In this document: positions 39,080-48,048 of the stretch, piece after piece | How positions within the stretch are numbered: the first letter of the stretch is position 1 | Layout: every line of letters begins with the position of its first letter | NCBI RefSeq assembly: GCF_014649655.1 | Contig: NZ_BMTL01000002.1 | Location: forward strand, 310,001 to 374,000 | Length of the DNA stretch: 64,000 nucleotides | Direction of reading: 5' to 3' | DNA from: Streptomyces humidus | GTDB lineage: Bacteria > Actinomycetota > Actinomycetes > Streptomycetales > Streptomycetaceae | Notes under the pieces: generated by a model | Seen by the model: only the letters and a program-made list of their open reading frames with translations | Databases searched by the model: none | What the model was told of the DNA's origin: nothing | Made by a program: the position numbers and the translations under genes

Positions 39080-39808
39080 TCAGTACGTCACCTCGCCGTG
39101 GCCGCCGTCGAAGACGATGTCGGAGCAGGAGTAGAAGTTCTCCTGGCTGTCCGAGCGGATCCAGTGGATGAACAGCTCATGTTGGCCGGTCCTGCCGCTC
39201 GGCAGCGCGAGGTCCCAGTAGTAGTGGCCTCCGTTCGCGCCGGCCCGGCCGGACTGCGGCGGGTTGGTGACCGACTTGATGAGCGTGAGGTCGTCCCAGG
39301 CCAGGGGCTTGGTCGGGGACCAGCCGTCCTTGGTGATGTAGACGTTGAACGCGCCAGGGTGGGCTGCCCAGTTGCTGTACTGCACCTGGATGGTCGAGCC
39401 CGCGGTCAGGTGCGTTTTGGGCCAGTCGGTGCGGGCCGCGTTGTACGAGGAGAAGTTGAACGGGCCGGTGTGACCGCCGCTGCAGATCTCCCCGTCCGGG
39501 ATGAAGCCCTTGGTCCGCCCGCCTCCGTTGGACTCCAGGACGGCGAACCAGTTGTACAGCGGCGTGGTGCCGGTCGCCCTGACCGCGTCGGCGCAGGCCG
39601 GGTTGGCCGGCATCTGGGTGCTGCTGTGGGCGACCAGGTCCTGGTAGCACAGGTAGGTGCGTGAGCCCGGCACCATGGCGACGCCGTGGGCCGACGCGGG
39701 CGAGGGCAGCGAGCTCAGGACGAGAGCGAGCAGCACCGCTCCCAGCAGGCTGGACAAGCGCGGGCCAGGCATCGGTGACCTGCGCCGCCTGGTGCGTGCG
39801 ATCTTCAT
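39080..39808 (-). CDS. Secreted AA10 lytic polysaccharide monooxygenase (single domain)
   Basis: 242 residues. An arginine-rich start and hydrophobic core end at ASA-H; mature His1 (His41) and His150 (WAAHPG) form the copper brace, with ENFYSCSDIVFDGG near the end. No carbohydrate-binding module follows, unlike the paralogue at 25054. ATG 39808 has AAGGAG 9 bases upstream. It diverges from an expansin-like gene, with a CebR box in between, which points to cellulose rather than chitin as substrate. Confidence 0.9.
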   Translation of the reverse strand: MKIARTRRRRSPMPGPRLSSLLGAVLLALVLSSLPSPASAHGVAMVPGSRTYLCYQDLVAHSSTQMPANPACADAVRATGTTPLYNWFAVLESNGGGRTKGFIPDGEICSGGHTGPFNFSSYNAARTDWPKTHLTAGSTIQVQYSNWAAHPGAFNVYITKDGWSPTKPLAWDDLTLIKSVTNPPQSGRAGANGGHYYWDLALPSGRTGQHELFIHWIRSDSQENFYSCSDIVFDGGHGEVTY

Positions 39809-40201
39809 GTGGGGGGTCTCCTTGTGGTCGTCCGACCGCCGCGGGGACGACAGGCGCCGGACGAGCGCCCGCCGGGCACCCGTCAGCCGTCGGACCGATG
39901 ACGTCCGGCAGGGCCGAAGCGGCCCTCAGCGGGTGGCGCGACCGTGCGTGGGCAGGCTCCCGCCGTCGGCGCGCCACGGTCCGTGGGGCTGACCGTGGAA
40001 CCCGCTGGGAGCGCTCCCACCTATCGTGTATAGCGCTTACTGCCGACACCGTAAATGCCTTGCGCCGACATTCCCGTACGGGCGTGACCAGGCGCGGTTC
40101 CGGTCGCATCATTGGCATGAACCCGACCGGTGGTGCGCGGGGACCGCGCGGTCGGGCCAGTCGACGTGCCGGTCATCGGGCCCGGCACCAGGGAGGTCAT
40201 C
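39809..40201. other. Divergent promoter region LPMO / expansin-like gene
   Basis: 393 bases between divergent starts, with a single CebR box at 40006-40019 near the middle. A further sequence TATAGCGCTTACTG follows it. No gene. Confidence 0.65.
40006..40019. promoter_or_regulatory. CebR operator in LPMO / expansin-like divergent promoter
   Basis: TGGGAGCGCTCCCA is the exact 14-bp CebR palindrome, about 200 bases from the LPMO start and 183 from the expansin-like start, so one site could control both. Confidence 0.85.
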
Positions 40202-41770
40202 GTGCTCACCGTCCCTCTCGCACGACGCACCGGCCGGCGATTACTCGTCACGGCGGTGTTCGGCGTACTGCTGCTCGCCTCGTCGTTCCTGTACGGCCTT
40301 TCGTCCCCGGCCGCCGCATCGGCCGGCCGAGCCGCCTCCGCGGACTCGTCGGGCTCCATCGGCAACGCCACGCACTTCGACAGCCTCGGATCGCCGTACG
40401 GCGGGTGCGGAGTCCCGCAGGCGGCTCTGGAGTCACAGCATTTCGTGGCACTCAACGTGTGGAACACGCCGGGCAACTACGCCGGGCAGCCCACCCCTCG
40501 TCCCATCCCCTCCGGCGACGCCGGCAGCATGGGGCTCTTCGACAACGGCCACAACTGCGGCCGCTGGGTCCGGGTGTCGATCGGCGACTACTGCACCGGC
40601 ACCAACGACGGCGCGGCGGGCCAGGCGTTCTGCCGCAACGGGAACTGGACGTCGGACAAGTACAACGGCGCGACCCTCGACATGCTGGTCGCCGACAGCT
40701 GCGGCGACACCAACGCCTGGTGCCGGGACGATCCGTACCACCTGGACCTGGCCACGCACTCGCTGAACGCCTTCCAGCTCGGCGGGCAGCCGGTGGCGGA
40801 CATGTACCCCAACCGCTGGAACAACCGGCACATCTCCTGGTCGTTCATCCCGGCGCCCGGCTACTCCGGCGACATCGCGATCGGCTTCGTCCAGAACGCG
40901 GCGACCTGGTGGCCCACCATCGACGTCACACACCTGCCCAACGGCATCCACGGTGTGGAGTACTACGACGGCAGCGCGTGGACGCCGGCCGCCATGGTCA
41001 CCGACCTGGGACAGCAGTACACGATCGGCCCCGACGCCTCGGGCGGATCGAGCTACACCATCCGGGTCCGCGACGTGGACGGCAAGCTCGTCCAGGGCGG
41101 CCGGACGTACACCTTCGCCCTGCCGCGCTCCTGCTCCTCCGGATGCCCCCAGCCGTACACCGGCGCCAGCTACACCACCGGCGACAACGGAAGCGGATCA
41201 CTGGACGCGCCGACGAACCTCACGGTGACCGCCACCACGGCAAGCAGCGTGTCACTGTCCTGGACCGCCTCGTCCGGCGCCAGCGGTTACGACGTCTACC
41301 GCGACGGGCAACCGGTGGGCGCCACCACCGGCACGTCCTTCACCGACAGCGGCCTGTCCGCCTCTACCTCGTACACCTACGCGGTCAAGGCCCACGACAG
41401 CTCGGGAGGCACATCGGCGGCCTCGGTCGGCGTCACGGCCACCACGGGTCCGGGGGGCGGAACGGGAGCCGGCTGCACCGCCACCACCAAGCTGGTCAAC
41501 TCCTGGGCCGGCGGCTTCACCGCCGAGGTGACGCTCACCAACACCACCGCCTCCGCCAGCACAGGATGGCGGGTCGGCTGGAGCTGGCCCGGCGGCCAGA
41601 AGGTGACGACCGCCTGGAGCGCCAGGCTGACGCAGTCGGGTTCCTCGGTCACCGGCTCGAACGTCGAATACAACGGCGCCATCCCGCCCTCCGGCCGGAC
41701 GACGTTCGGCTTCAACGCGACCGGAAACGCCTCCGGCCTGCCCGGCAACCCGGTCTGCACGCTCGGCTGA
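40202..41770 (+). CDS. Secreted expansin-like protein with FN3 and CBM2
   Basis: 522 residues. A signal peptide (RRTGRRLLV, hydrophobic core, SPAAASA) is followed by an expansin-like double-psi beta-barrel (about 55-190; GNATHFDSLGSPYGGCGVP, CGRWVRVSIGDYC, LDMLVADSC) and an expansin second domain (about 190-330). A fibronectin type III domain (about 340-430, LTVTATTASSVSLSWTAS) and a C-terminal CBM2 (about 440-522, LVNSWAGGFTAEVTLTNTTA) come after. Expansins loosen cellulose without hydrolysis. GTG 40202 follows GGAGG by 6 bases; the frame is open 24 codons upstream but without a site. The CebR box links it to the divergent LPMO. Confidence 0.82.
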   Translation: MLTVPLARRTGRRLLVTAVFGVLLLASSFLYGLSSPAAASAGRAASADSSGSIGNATHFDSLGSPYGGCGVPQAALESQHFVALNVWNTPGNYAGQPTPRPIPSGDAGSMGLFDNGHNCGRWVRVSIGDYCTGTNDGAAGQAFCRNGNWTSDKYNGATLDMLVADSCGDTNAWCRDDPYHLDLATHSLNAFQLGGQPVADMYPNRWNNRHISWSFIPAPGYSGDIAIGFVQNAATWWPTIDVTHLPNGIHGVEYYDGSAWTPAAMVTDLGQQYTIGPDASGGSSYTIRVRDVDGKLVQGGRTYTFALPRSCSSGCPQPYTGASYTTGDNGSGSLDAPTNLTVTATTASSVSLSWTASSGASGYDVYRDGQPVGATTGTSFTDSGLSASTSYTYAVKAHDSSGGTSAASVGVTATTGPGGGTGAGCTATTKLVNSWAGGFTAEVTLTNTTASASTGWRVGWSWPGGQKVTTAWSARLTQSGSSVTGSNVEYNGAIPPSGRTTFGFNATGNASGLPGNPVCTLG

Positions 41771-42055
41771 CCCGCGGGGTCCCGGGAAGGCGGCGGGCGG
41801 GCCGCCACAGGCGCGCCCGCCCGTAGCCTGCCGAGGCGCCCCGCGTGATCGTCGTGCTGCGGGCGTGGGCCCTCCCTCGGGCACTGGTGGGCCCTTGCGG
41901 ACGGAGCGCTCCCCCGGTGCAGCCGCCTCCCGCTCTCCGGGACTTCGCCTGGTGACTGTTCGACACCGAGCCGAAAGCGACGGTGTCGACTGGACGAGTG
42001 GGGCAAGTTCCGGCAGCTTGGGACCTGGCCTGTGGGCAGGGAGAGGGGAACCATC

Positions 42056-43018
42056 GTGCGGGACCTGGCGTCGACGCTGGACCACGTCCGGACGGCGGAC
42101 GGGAGGCGGCTGCGCGTCGAGTGCTCGGGGGACCCGCGTGGGCGTCCGGTTTTCCTGCTCCACGGCATGCCGGGCAGCCGGGTCGGTCCCCGGCCGCGCC
42201 CCATGTACCTGTATCAGCGCGGTGTGCTGCTGATCAGTTACGACCGCCCCGGCTACGGGGGATCCGACCGCCGGCCCGGTCGCCGCGTCGTGGACGTCGT
42301 GCAGGACGTGGCGGCTGTGGCCGACGCTCTGGGCATGGAGCGCTTCGCGGTGGTCGGCCGCTCCGGCGGCGCCCCGCACGCCCTGGCGTGTGCGGCCGGG
42401 CTGCCGGACCGGGTGACCCGCGCCGCCGCGCTCGTCGCCCTCGCGCCGCGGGACGCGGAGGGCCTCGACTGGTTCGCCGGGATGGCGCCCTCCAACATCG
42501 ACGAGTTCAGCACGGCGGCCGCCGCTCCCGAACAGTTCGAGGCCCGGCTCATCCCCCGCTCCGACTCCATCCGCGCCGACCCCGCCCGGCTGCTGGAGGA
42601 ACTGCGCAAGGAGATGACCGAGGACGACTGGAAGATCGTCTCGGACAGCGGCGTCCGCTCCATGCTGCTGCGCAACTACTGGGAGGCGCTGCGCACTTCG
42701 CCGTACGGCTGGATCGACGACGCGTTCGCCCTGACCGAGCCCTGGGGCTTCGATCCGGCCTGTATCCAGGCGCCGGTGCTGCTGTGGCACGGTGCCCGTG
42801 ACGCCTTCTCGCCGCCCTCCCACTCCTCCTGGCTCGCCGAGCGCATCCCCCGGGCCACCTCCGTGATCGAGCCGTCCGCGGCCCACTTCGCAGCCCTGCG
42901 CGTGCTGCCCGAGGTGCTGCGATGGGCGCTGGACACCTCTGCCGACGAGGAGCCCCCGTTCCGGCGGGAGTGGTCCGGCGGTGTGCCTCAGACCGCCAGC
43001 GGTTCCAGGTCGCGGTAG
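42056..43018 (+). CDS. Alpha/beta hydrolase
   Basis: 320-residue alpha/beta-hydrolase-fold protein without signal peptide. HGMPGSR is the oxyanion-hole strand, VVGRSGGAPHAL the nucleophile elbow (Ser), HGARDAFSPP carries the acid and SAAHFAAL the histidine. Substrate unknown. GTG 42056 is chosen after GAGAGGGG; GTG 42032 would add 8 residues. Its 3' end overlaps that of the convergent FxsT gene by 31 bases. Confidence 0.8.
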   Translation: MRDLASTLDHVRTADGRRLRVECSGDPRGRPVFLLHGMPGSRVGPRPRPMYLYQRGVLLISYDRPGYGGSDRRPGRRVVDVVQDVAAVADALGMERFAVVGRSGGAPHALACAAGLPDRVTRAAALVALAPRDAEGLDWFAGMAPSNIDEFSTAAAAPEQFEARLIPRSDSIRADPARLLEELRKEMTEDDWKIVSDSGVRSMLLRNYWEALRTSPYGWIDDAFALTEPWGFDPACIQAPVLLWHGARDAFSPPSHSSWLAERIPRATSVIEPSAAHFAALRVLPEVLRWALDTSADEEPPFRREWSGGVPQTASGSRSR

Positions 43019-46000
43019 ATCCGTCGTTCGTTCCGCGCGGACCGCGTGATCGTGTTGTCGTCGCCGAGCAGCCGCACCAGCTCGCCCAGTGTCTCCTCGC
43101 GCAGGCGGTCGGCGTCCTGGCTGCCCAGTGAGCGCAGGGTCAGCGCCGAGTTGGCGGTCGCGGTCAAGGTGTCCGGGTGGTGTGGTCCCAGCACCGTGCT
43201 CAGGCCGGTGGCGGCCCTGCTCTCCAGGTCGTACGCCTCGTCGAAGCGGCCTTGGCCGGCCAGCACGTTGGCGAGGTTGAGGCCTGAGATCAGCGTGTGC
43301 GGGTGGTCCGTGCCGAGCATGTCCCGCATGCGCGGCAGGACTTTGCGGAACACTCCCTCGGCCTCCTCGGCGTCTCCGCAGCCCCAGTGGAAGATGCCGA
43401 GGTTGTTGAGTGCGCCCTGCGTGTACGGGTGGGCTTCGCCGGGCACCTTCATGTACCCGGCGAGGGCCTGGCGGGCGACCTCGCGGGCCTGTTCCTTCTC
43501 GCCGGCGGCGTACAGGTCCGACGCGAGGTTCAGGTCGCAGGCCAGCCAGTCCGGGTTCGGCGCGTTGTACTGCTCGCGGTACCTGGCCAGGGTCGCGGTC
43601 GTCAGCCGTAGCGCGTCCTCCACCTGCCCCACTCTCCGCAGTGACACGGCGAGGGACTTGGCGCAGCTGAGGGTGGGCGGGAAGTGCTCGCCCATGATGC
43701 GTTTGTGGTCCTCGTACACGCGGGAGAGGATCGTCACGGAATCCTTGTATCGGCCGATCTCGCGCAGGTCGCGGCCGAGGCTGGAGGCCGAGCCGAGGGT
43801 GTAGGGGTGTTCGGGTCCGAGGACGACCATGCGGCGGTCGTAGACGCTCTGGTCCATGGCCCGGGCCTCGTCGTAGCGGCCGACCATGCGCAGCGCGAGT
43901 GCGAGGTTGTTGGCCGCGCTGAGGGTCCGCTCGTGCGACTCGTGGAAGATGTCGCGGAACCCCTTGTGCGCGGCGGCGGCCAGTTTCACCGCCGACCGGT
44001 ACTCGCCGAGCGCGGCCAGGTCGCTCGAGAGGCTGGACGCGGTGATGTAGGTGTGCGGGTGGCTGGAGCCCAGGACCTGGCGCTGACGTTCCAGCAGCTC
44101 TTGGTCGATCTCCTTGGCTTCCTGGTAACGCCCTTGCGAGCGGAGGACGTTGGCGAGCTGGCAGCGCATGTACAGGTACTGCATGTCGTTCTCGCCGAGG
44201 CTTGTGCTCCAGCGCTCCAGCACCTCCTCGGCGAGTTGCCGGGCGCTGGAGAGGTCCCCCCGTTTCCACAGGTACCGCACCCGGTCGATGAGCAGGCGGC
44301 GGGGTTTGGGCTCCGAGCAGTCCTGGATGCGCGAAGCGAGCAGGTGGGACCAGATGGAGTCGAAGAGCGGCCAGTTCGCCGGGTTGTCGGTGGGCTCGTC
44401 CCCGTCGGGCCGTGCGCTCGCGAGGACGGTGTGCACGACGTGACGGGCCTCTTCCTGTTGCGTCTCCGAGAGCTGTGAGCGGATCACCGCCTGGACGAGC
44501 CGGTGGATCTGGATGCTGCCGCTGATCTGGTCGACCTTGGCGAGGGCGAAGCGGCCGATCTCGCGGATCACGCGTCCCAGGAGCAGGCTCTCCTGGAGCG
44601 TCGGGTCCCACTCCCGCAGGGCGTCCAGCATCTCCTTGTTGTAGAGCACGCGGACCGAGATCGGTTCCGGCGCCATGAAGGCACAGAGTTGGAGGAGCCG
44701 TACCGAGGCCGGCGACCGTTCGTTGAGGCGGGCGATGGAGATGTTCCAGGTGGCGGCCACCGGCTGCGGGTAGTCCTTGGGGTGGTTGAGCCCCAGCACT
44801 GCGGTGGTCTGCTCGGTCAGTTCCCGCAGGTACGCGTCGGTGGGGGTGGCCGTCTGGGCGAGCCAGGCCGCGGCCTGTTCGACGGCCAGCGGCAGGTCGC
44901 CCACGGCGTCCGCCACGCGGTCCGCCTCGTCGGCGCTCAGGCCGGGGGCCTGCCGGGTGAGGTGCTCGACGCTCTCCTGCCGGGGGAACACGTCGACGGA
45001 GAGGGAGGCGCCCTGCTGGGCCCAGGCCTGGTTGCGGGACGTGATCAGGATGTGCCCGCCGCCGGCGGGGAAGTACCGCTTGAGCATGTCGGGGTCGTCC
45101 GCGTTGTCGAAGACGAGCAGCCAGCGCGTGGTCGGCACGCCCGACGCCAGCATCTGGACGACCTCGGCGCTGGCCAGTGCCATGTCGTCGCCTCCGGACG
45201 CGCCGATCTTGGAACCGAGTTCGGCGAGGGAGGCGATGATGGCGTCCTTGTGCTCCGCGGAGATCCACCACACCAGGTCGTAGTCGGCGATGAAGCGGTG
45301 CACGTACTCCAGGACGATCTGTGTCTTGCCCACGCCACCGAGTCCGTAGAGCGTCTGGGGCTGGGGCAGCACGATGGAGATGCCTTCGCCGAGCTGCGAG
45401 CGCAGCTGTTCCAGGACGGCGGCGCGGCCCGTGAAGACGGTGTTGCGACTGGGCGCGTTGAAGATCTTCGGCCTGCTTCCGGGGAAGCGTGCGCCGGCCG
45501 TGGCGGCGGGAACCGTCCCGGCCGTCAGCTTCAGCGCCTCGAAGACCCTTTCGACGCACTCGGTCTCGTCCACGCGGTTGAGGTCCACCGAGACGTGCCG
45601 CTGATCGGTGCCGGGCATGGCCACACGGTCCACTCTCAGCCGTGTCACCTCGACGCGTGGCAAGCCCGGGCCGGAGTCGGTGAGGGCCCGCCACGCGGCC
45701 TGCCCGTGCCGTGCCTGGAGGAGGGCCTCCGATGTCACGAGCAGGGTGCGCGTGGCCGGGTCCGGGCGTTCCGGGACGCTGATGGAGACGTCGTGCAGGG
45801 CCACCCGCGAGCAGTAGGGCGTGAGGAGCCCTTCCAGCCACTCCGCCCACATGCGGTCCTCGCCCGCGTACACGACGAGGACGTCCGCTGTCAGGGTCGT
45901 CGGTCTGCGCCGGGTGTAGGCGGACACGCACCGTTCCCGCACCGGTTCGGGGATGGGCGGCAGCCGGGTCACCTCTCCGTCGGAGATGACCTCCGTGAGG

Positions 46001-46917
46001 CGCTCGAAGGCGGACAGCAGGGAGTTGGGGACGCCGCTCTGGTCGCCGATGGCCGCGAGCATCTCCTCGTACGCGTAGTACGGGCGGTACGGGATCTCCA
46101 CCGCGCCCCAGTACTCGTTCAGCCGCGCCGGGCCGAGCGGTTCCCCGTCCTTCCCCTTGGGCAGCCCGTCGAACCTCAGCCGGGCCAGCGCCCGTCCCGC
46201 GTCGGCCTTCTCCTTCTCGCCCTCGTCGACCCGCATCGGCACGGGAAGGACCCGGATGCGCCGGTCGCGGTAGTCCGCCTCGACGGTCCGGGCGACGGCG
46301 GCGGCGCCCTCGAGCGCCTGGTCGCTGAGCGTGAAGCAGTCGACCAGGACGTCGGGCATCTGGATGGTGCAGATGTCCGCGCTGTCCGACAGACCGGTGC
46401 GGCTGTCGATGAGGGCGTAGTCGTACGACGCCTTCATGTCCTCGCGCAGCGCGTCGAGGAAGATGCCGCCGCCGAGGCGGTCGTAGAAGTTGTCCCATTC
46501 GAAGGAGGAGACGGTGGCCGAGTAGGCGCGGTTCTGCTGCCCGGCGGACAGGAAGTCGAGCGAGCCTCCGTCGGGGAACGACAGTCCGAGGGGCTCCGGA
46601 GCGAGTGAGACCGCGTGCAGACCGACGTGCGCGTACTGCCGGTGCCAGGCTCCGGAGCGATGACCTCCGTTGGCCGCGGCCCAGGAGTACTCGGTGATCA
46701 TGTCGATCACCCCGGGCGTGGCCGCGAGTGTGCTGGGGTCCAGGAAGGGGTGGAAGAAGCGGTGGAGCCCGGGGGCTTCGAGGTCCCAGTCGACGGCCAG
46801 CACCCGTGCGCCGTTGGCGGCGAGGATCCACGCCGTGTTCGCCAGGGCCATCGTGCGGCCCGTGCCGCCCTTGTAAGAGTAGAACGTGATGATACGTCCA
46901 CTCCGGCGCGCCGTCAT
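42988..46917 (-). CDS. fxsT: FxsT-type protein, copy 1 (ParA-like, TIR-like, NB-ARC, TPR)
   Basis: 1309-residue cytoplasmic protein of the FxSxx-COOH-system TPR family. Order: a MinD/ParA-like ATPase with deviant Walker A KGGTGRT (residues 16-22); a TIR-like domain (about 345-440, ADVLVVYAGEDRMWAEWLEGLL); a winged NB-ARC/STAND ATPase with full Walker A GLGGVGKT (Lys531) and WLLVFDNAD; then many tetratricopeptide repeats to the end. The layout resembles plant-type NLR sensors. GGAGGAACAGC precedes ATG 46917. It stands last in the cluster, 291 bases after the AAC(3)-like gene, and its stop overlaps the convergent hydrolase gene. Confidence 0.88.
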   Translation of the reverse strand: MTARRSGRIITFYSYKGGTGRTMALANTAWILAANGARVLAVDWDLEAPGLHRFFHPFLDPSTLAATPGVIDMITEYSWAAANGGHRSGAWHRQYAHVGLHAVSLAPEPLGLSFPDGGSLDFLSAGQQNRAYSATVSSFEWDNFYDRLGGGIFLDALREDMKASYDYALIDSRTGLSDSADICTIQMPDVLVDCFTLSDQALEGAAAVARTVEADYRDRRIRVLPVPMRVDEGEKEKADAGRALARLRFDGLPKGKDGEPLGPARLNEYWGAVEIPYRPYYAYEEMLAAIGDQSGVPNSLLSAFERLTEVISDGEVTRLPPIPEPVRERCVSAYTRRRPTTLTADVLVVYAGEDRMWAEWLEGLLTPYCSRVALHDVSISVPERPDPATRTLLVTSEALLQARHGQAAWRALTDSGPGLPRVEVTRLRVDRVAMPGTDQRHVSVDLNRVDETECVERVFEALKLTAGTVPAATAGARFPGSRPKIFNAPSRNTVFTGRAAVLEQLRSQLGEGISIVLPQPQTLYGLGGVGKTQIVLEYVHRFIADYDLVWWISAEHKDAIIASLAELGSKIGASGGDDMALASAEVVQMLASGVPTTRWLLVFDNADDPDMLKRYFPAGGGHILITSRNQAWAQQGASLSVDVFPRQESVEHLTRQAPGLSADEADRVADAVGDLPLAVEQAAAWLAQTATPTDAYLRELTEQTTAVLGLNHPKDYPQPVAATWNISIARLNERSPASVRLLQLCAFMAPEPISVRVLYNKEMLDALREWDPTLQESLLLGRVIREIGRFALAKVDQISGSIQIHRLVQAVIRSQLSETQQEEARHVVHTVLASARPDGDEPTDNPANWPLFDSIWSHLLASRIQDCSEPKPRRLLIDRVRYLWKRGDLSSARQLAEEVLERWSTSLGENDMQYLYMRCQLANVLRSQGRYQEAKEIDQELLERQRQVLGSSHPHTYITASSLSSDLAALGEYRSAVKLAAAAHKGFRDIFHESHERTLSAANNLALALRMVGRYDEARAMDQSVYDRRMVVLGPEHPYTLGSASSLGRDLREIGRYKDSVTILSRVYEDHKRIMGEHFPPTLSCAKSLAVSLRRVGQVEDALRLTTATLARYREQYNAPNPDWLACDLNLASDLYAAGEKEQAREVARQALAGYMKVPGEAHPYTQGALNNLGIFHWGCGDAEEAEGVFRKVLPRMRDMLGTDHPHTLISGLNLANVLAGQGRFDEAYDLESRAATGLSTVLGPHHPDTLTATANSALTLRSLGSQDADRLREETLGELVRLLGDDNTITRSARNERRIYRDLEPLAV

Positions 46918-47208
46918 GCTGTTCCTCCGTTGTCGACCCCTGACACGTAGGGCAGGGAGTGGGCGGACTCGATGGGACAAGGTCGGGGCGGGGACGCCGT
47001 CCGCGTTCTCGAGGAGGTGCCGGAGGGTGCGCGGGCCGGTCGGGGGGAGACGCTGCTCCGAGTATTCCCCATGGCGGCACGGGGTCGGGGTGTGCGACCG
47101 CGGTTGTGGAACTGCGAGTTGACGCGGTTCGGGCGGGGGCGGGGTCTCTGGGCACCGCCTCGGTGTTGCGTCTCCACGCGCCCTCCTGCCGGTCGACGTC
47201 GCGGGGGA

Positions 47209-48048
47209 TCACCCGACGGCGTCTTGTGGCCGGAACCAACACTGTGCCCTGCCCGGCTCTCGGCCGGGTGGCCCGTTCTGCGCCGTCCTCCACCGGTATC
47301 CGGACATCTGACGCTGAGCGGCGTCCACAGTGTCCCTCATCTCCACGAGAGTGGCCGCCTTTCCGGCGAATTCCCCCTCGGTCAGCAGAGCGGGCGGGAG
47401 CAGCGCCCCGATCGCGGCGAAGTCGCTGTCGTCGAGCACGATGTCCTCGTAGGAGATCCATTCGCCGGACCCCGCCACGCAGCGGTAGGTCCGCGTCGGC
47501 GGCAGCGGGGTCATGCGGTACTCGGCGAGGTGGAAGGCGCTGCAGGCCTCGAACCCGACCCGGAAGAGCAGGATCTGCGCGTTCACCGCGTACAGCCTCG
47601 CCAGCGGGGACCGTTCCCCCAGATGGCAGTGCGGGTCGTGGCCTGCGAGGAGTTCGCGGGCGCGGGGGCCGATCGCCGCGAACGAGGTCTGCGGATGCCC
47701 GCTGCGCACCGCTCGGGGGGTCGCGCGTACACAGTCGGCCAGGGCGCCGACGGCCGGGCACGGGGTGACGTTCGGGTCGAAGGCGGGCATGGCGGCCCGG
47801 TAGAGGGCTTTCTGTCGTTCCGTCAGGTGCGCGGTGAGTGCGCGGTCGCGTTCGGAGGTGTCGGAGTTCTCGGGGGTGAAGGCCGGCGTGACGAGCGTGC
47901 CCTGCGGGCCGAGGGCCCGCAACAGGGCGTCACGGACCACGGCGGGGGCAAGGCCGGCGCCGCTCAGGGAGGCGTGCGCCAGCAGGACGCCGCCTCGCCG
48001 GACGCCCAGGTCGCGCAGGAAGCGGACGAGTCGGGCGCCGTCAGTCAT
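47209..48048 (-). CDS. AAC(3)-like N-acetyltransferase
   Basis: 279 residues of the aminoglycoside 3-N-acetyltransferase (Antibiotic_NAT) family, which uses acetyl-CoA. Family motifs: LLAHASLSGAG, TLVTPAFT, SGHPQTSFAAIGPRA and EACSAFHLAEY. Its ATG overlaps the fxsB stop by 8 bases, so it belongs to the RiPP operon and may modify the FxsA product or confer self-protection rather than antibiotic resistance. AAC(3)-like genes are recurrent neighbours of FxSxx clusters as I recall; the true substrate is unknown. Confidence 0.85.
   Translation of the reverse strand: MTDGARLVRFLRDLGVRRGGVLLAHASLSGAGLAPAVVRDALLRALGPQGTLVTPAFTPENSDTSERDRALTAHLTERQKALYRAAMPAFDPNVTPCPAVGALADCVRATPRAVRSGHPQTSFAAIGPRARELLAGHDPHCHLGERSPLARLYAVNAQILLFRVGFEACSAFHLAEYRMTPLPPTRTYRCVAGSGEWISYEDIVLDDSDFAAIGALLPPALLTEGEFAGKAATLVEMRDTVDAAQRQMSGYRWRTAQNGPPGREPGRAQCWFRPQDAVG

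Noticed and set aside
41252..47761. A 2169-codon open frame on the minus strand across 41.3-47.8 kb
   Set aside because: It is a shadow frame over the expansin-like, hydrolase, FxsT and AAC(3) genes; no start signal and Arg/Pro/Gly-biased text.
47209..48048. Calling the AAC(3)-like gene an antibiotic-resistance determinant
   Set aside because: Its 8-base overlap with fxsB places it in the RiPP operon; family membership alone does not show aminoglycoside activity.
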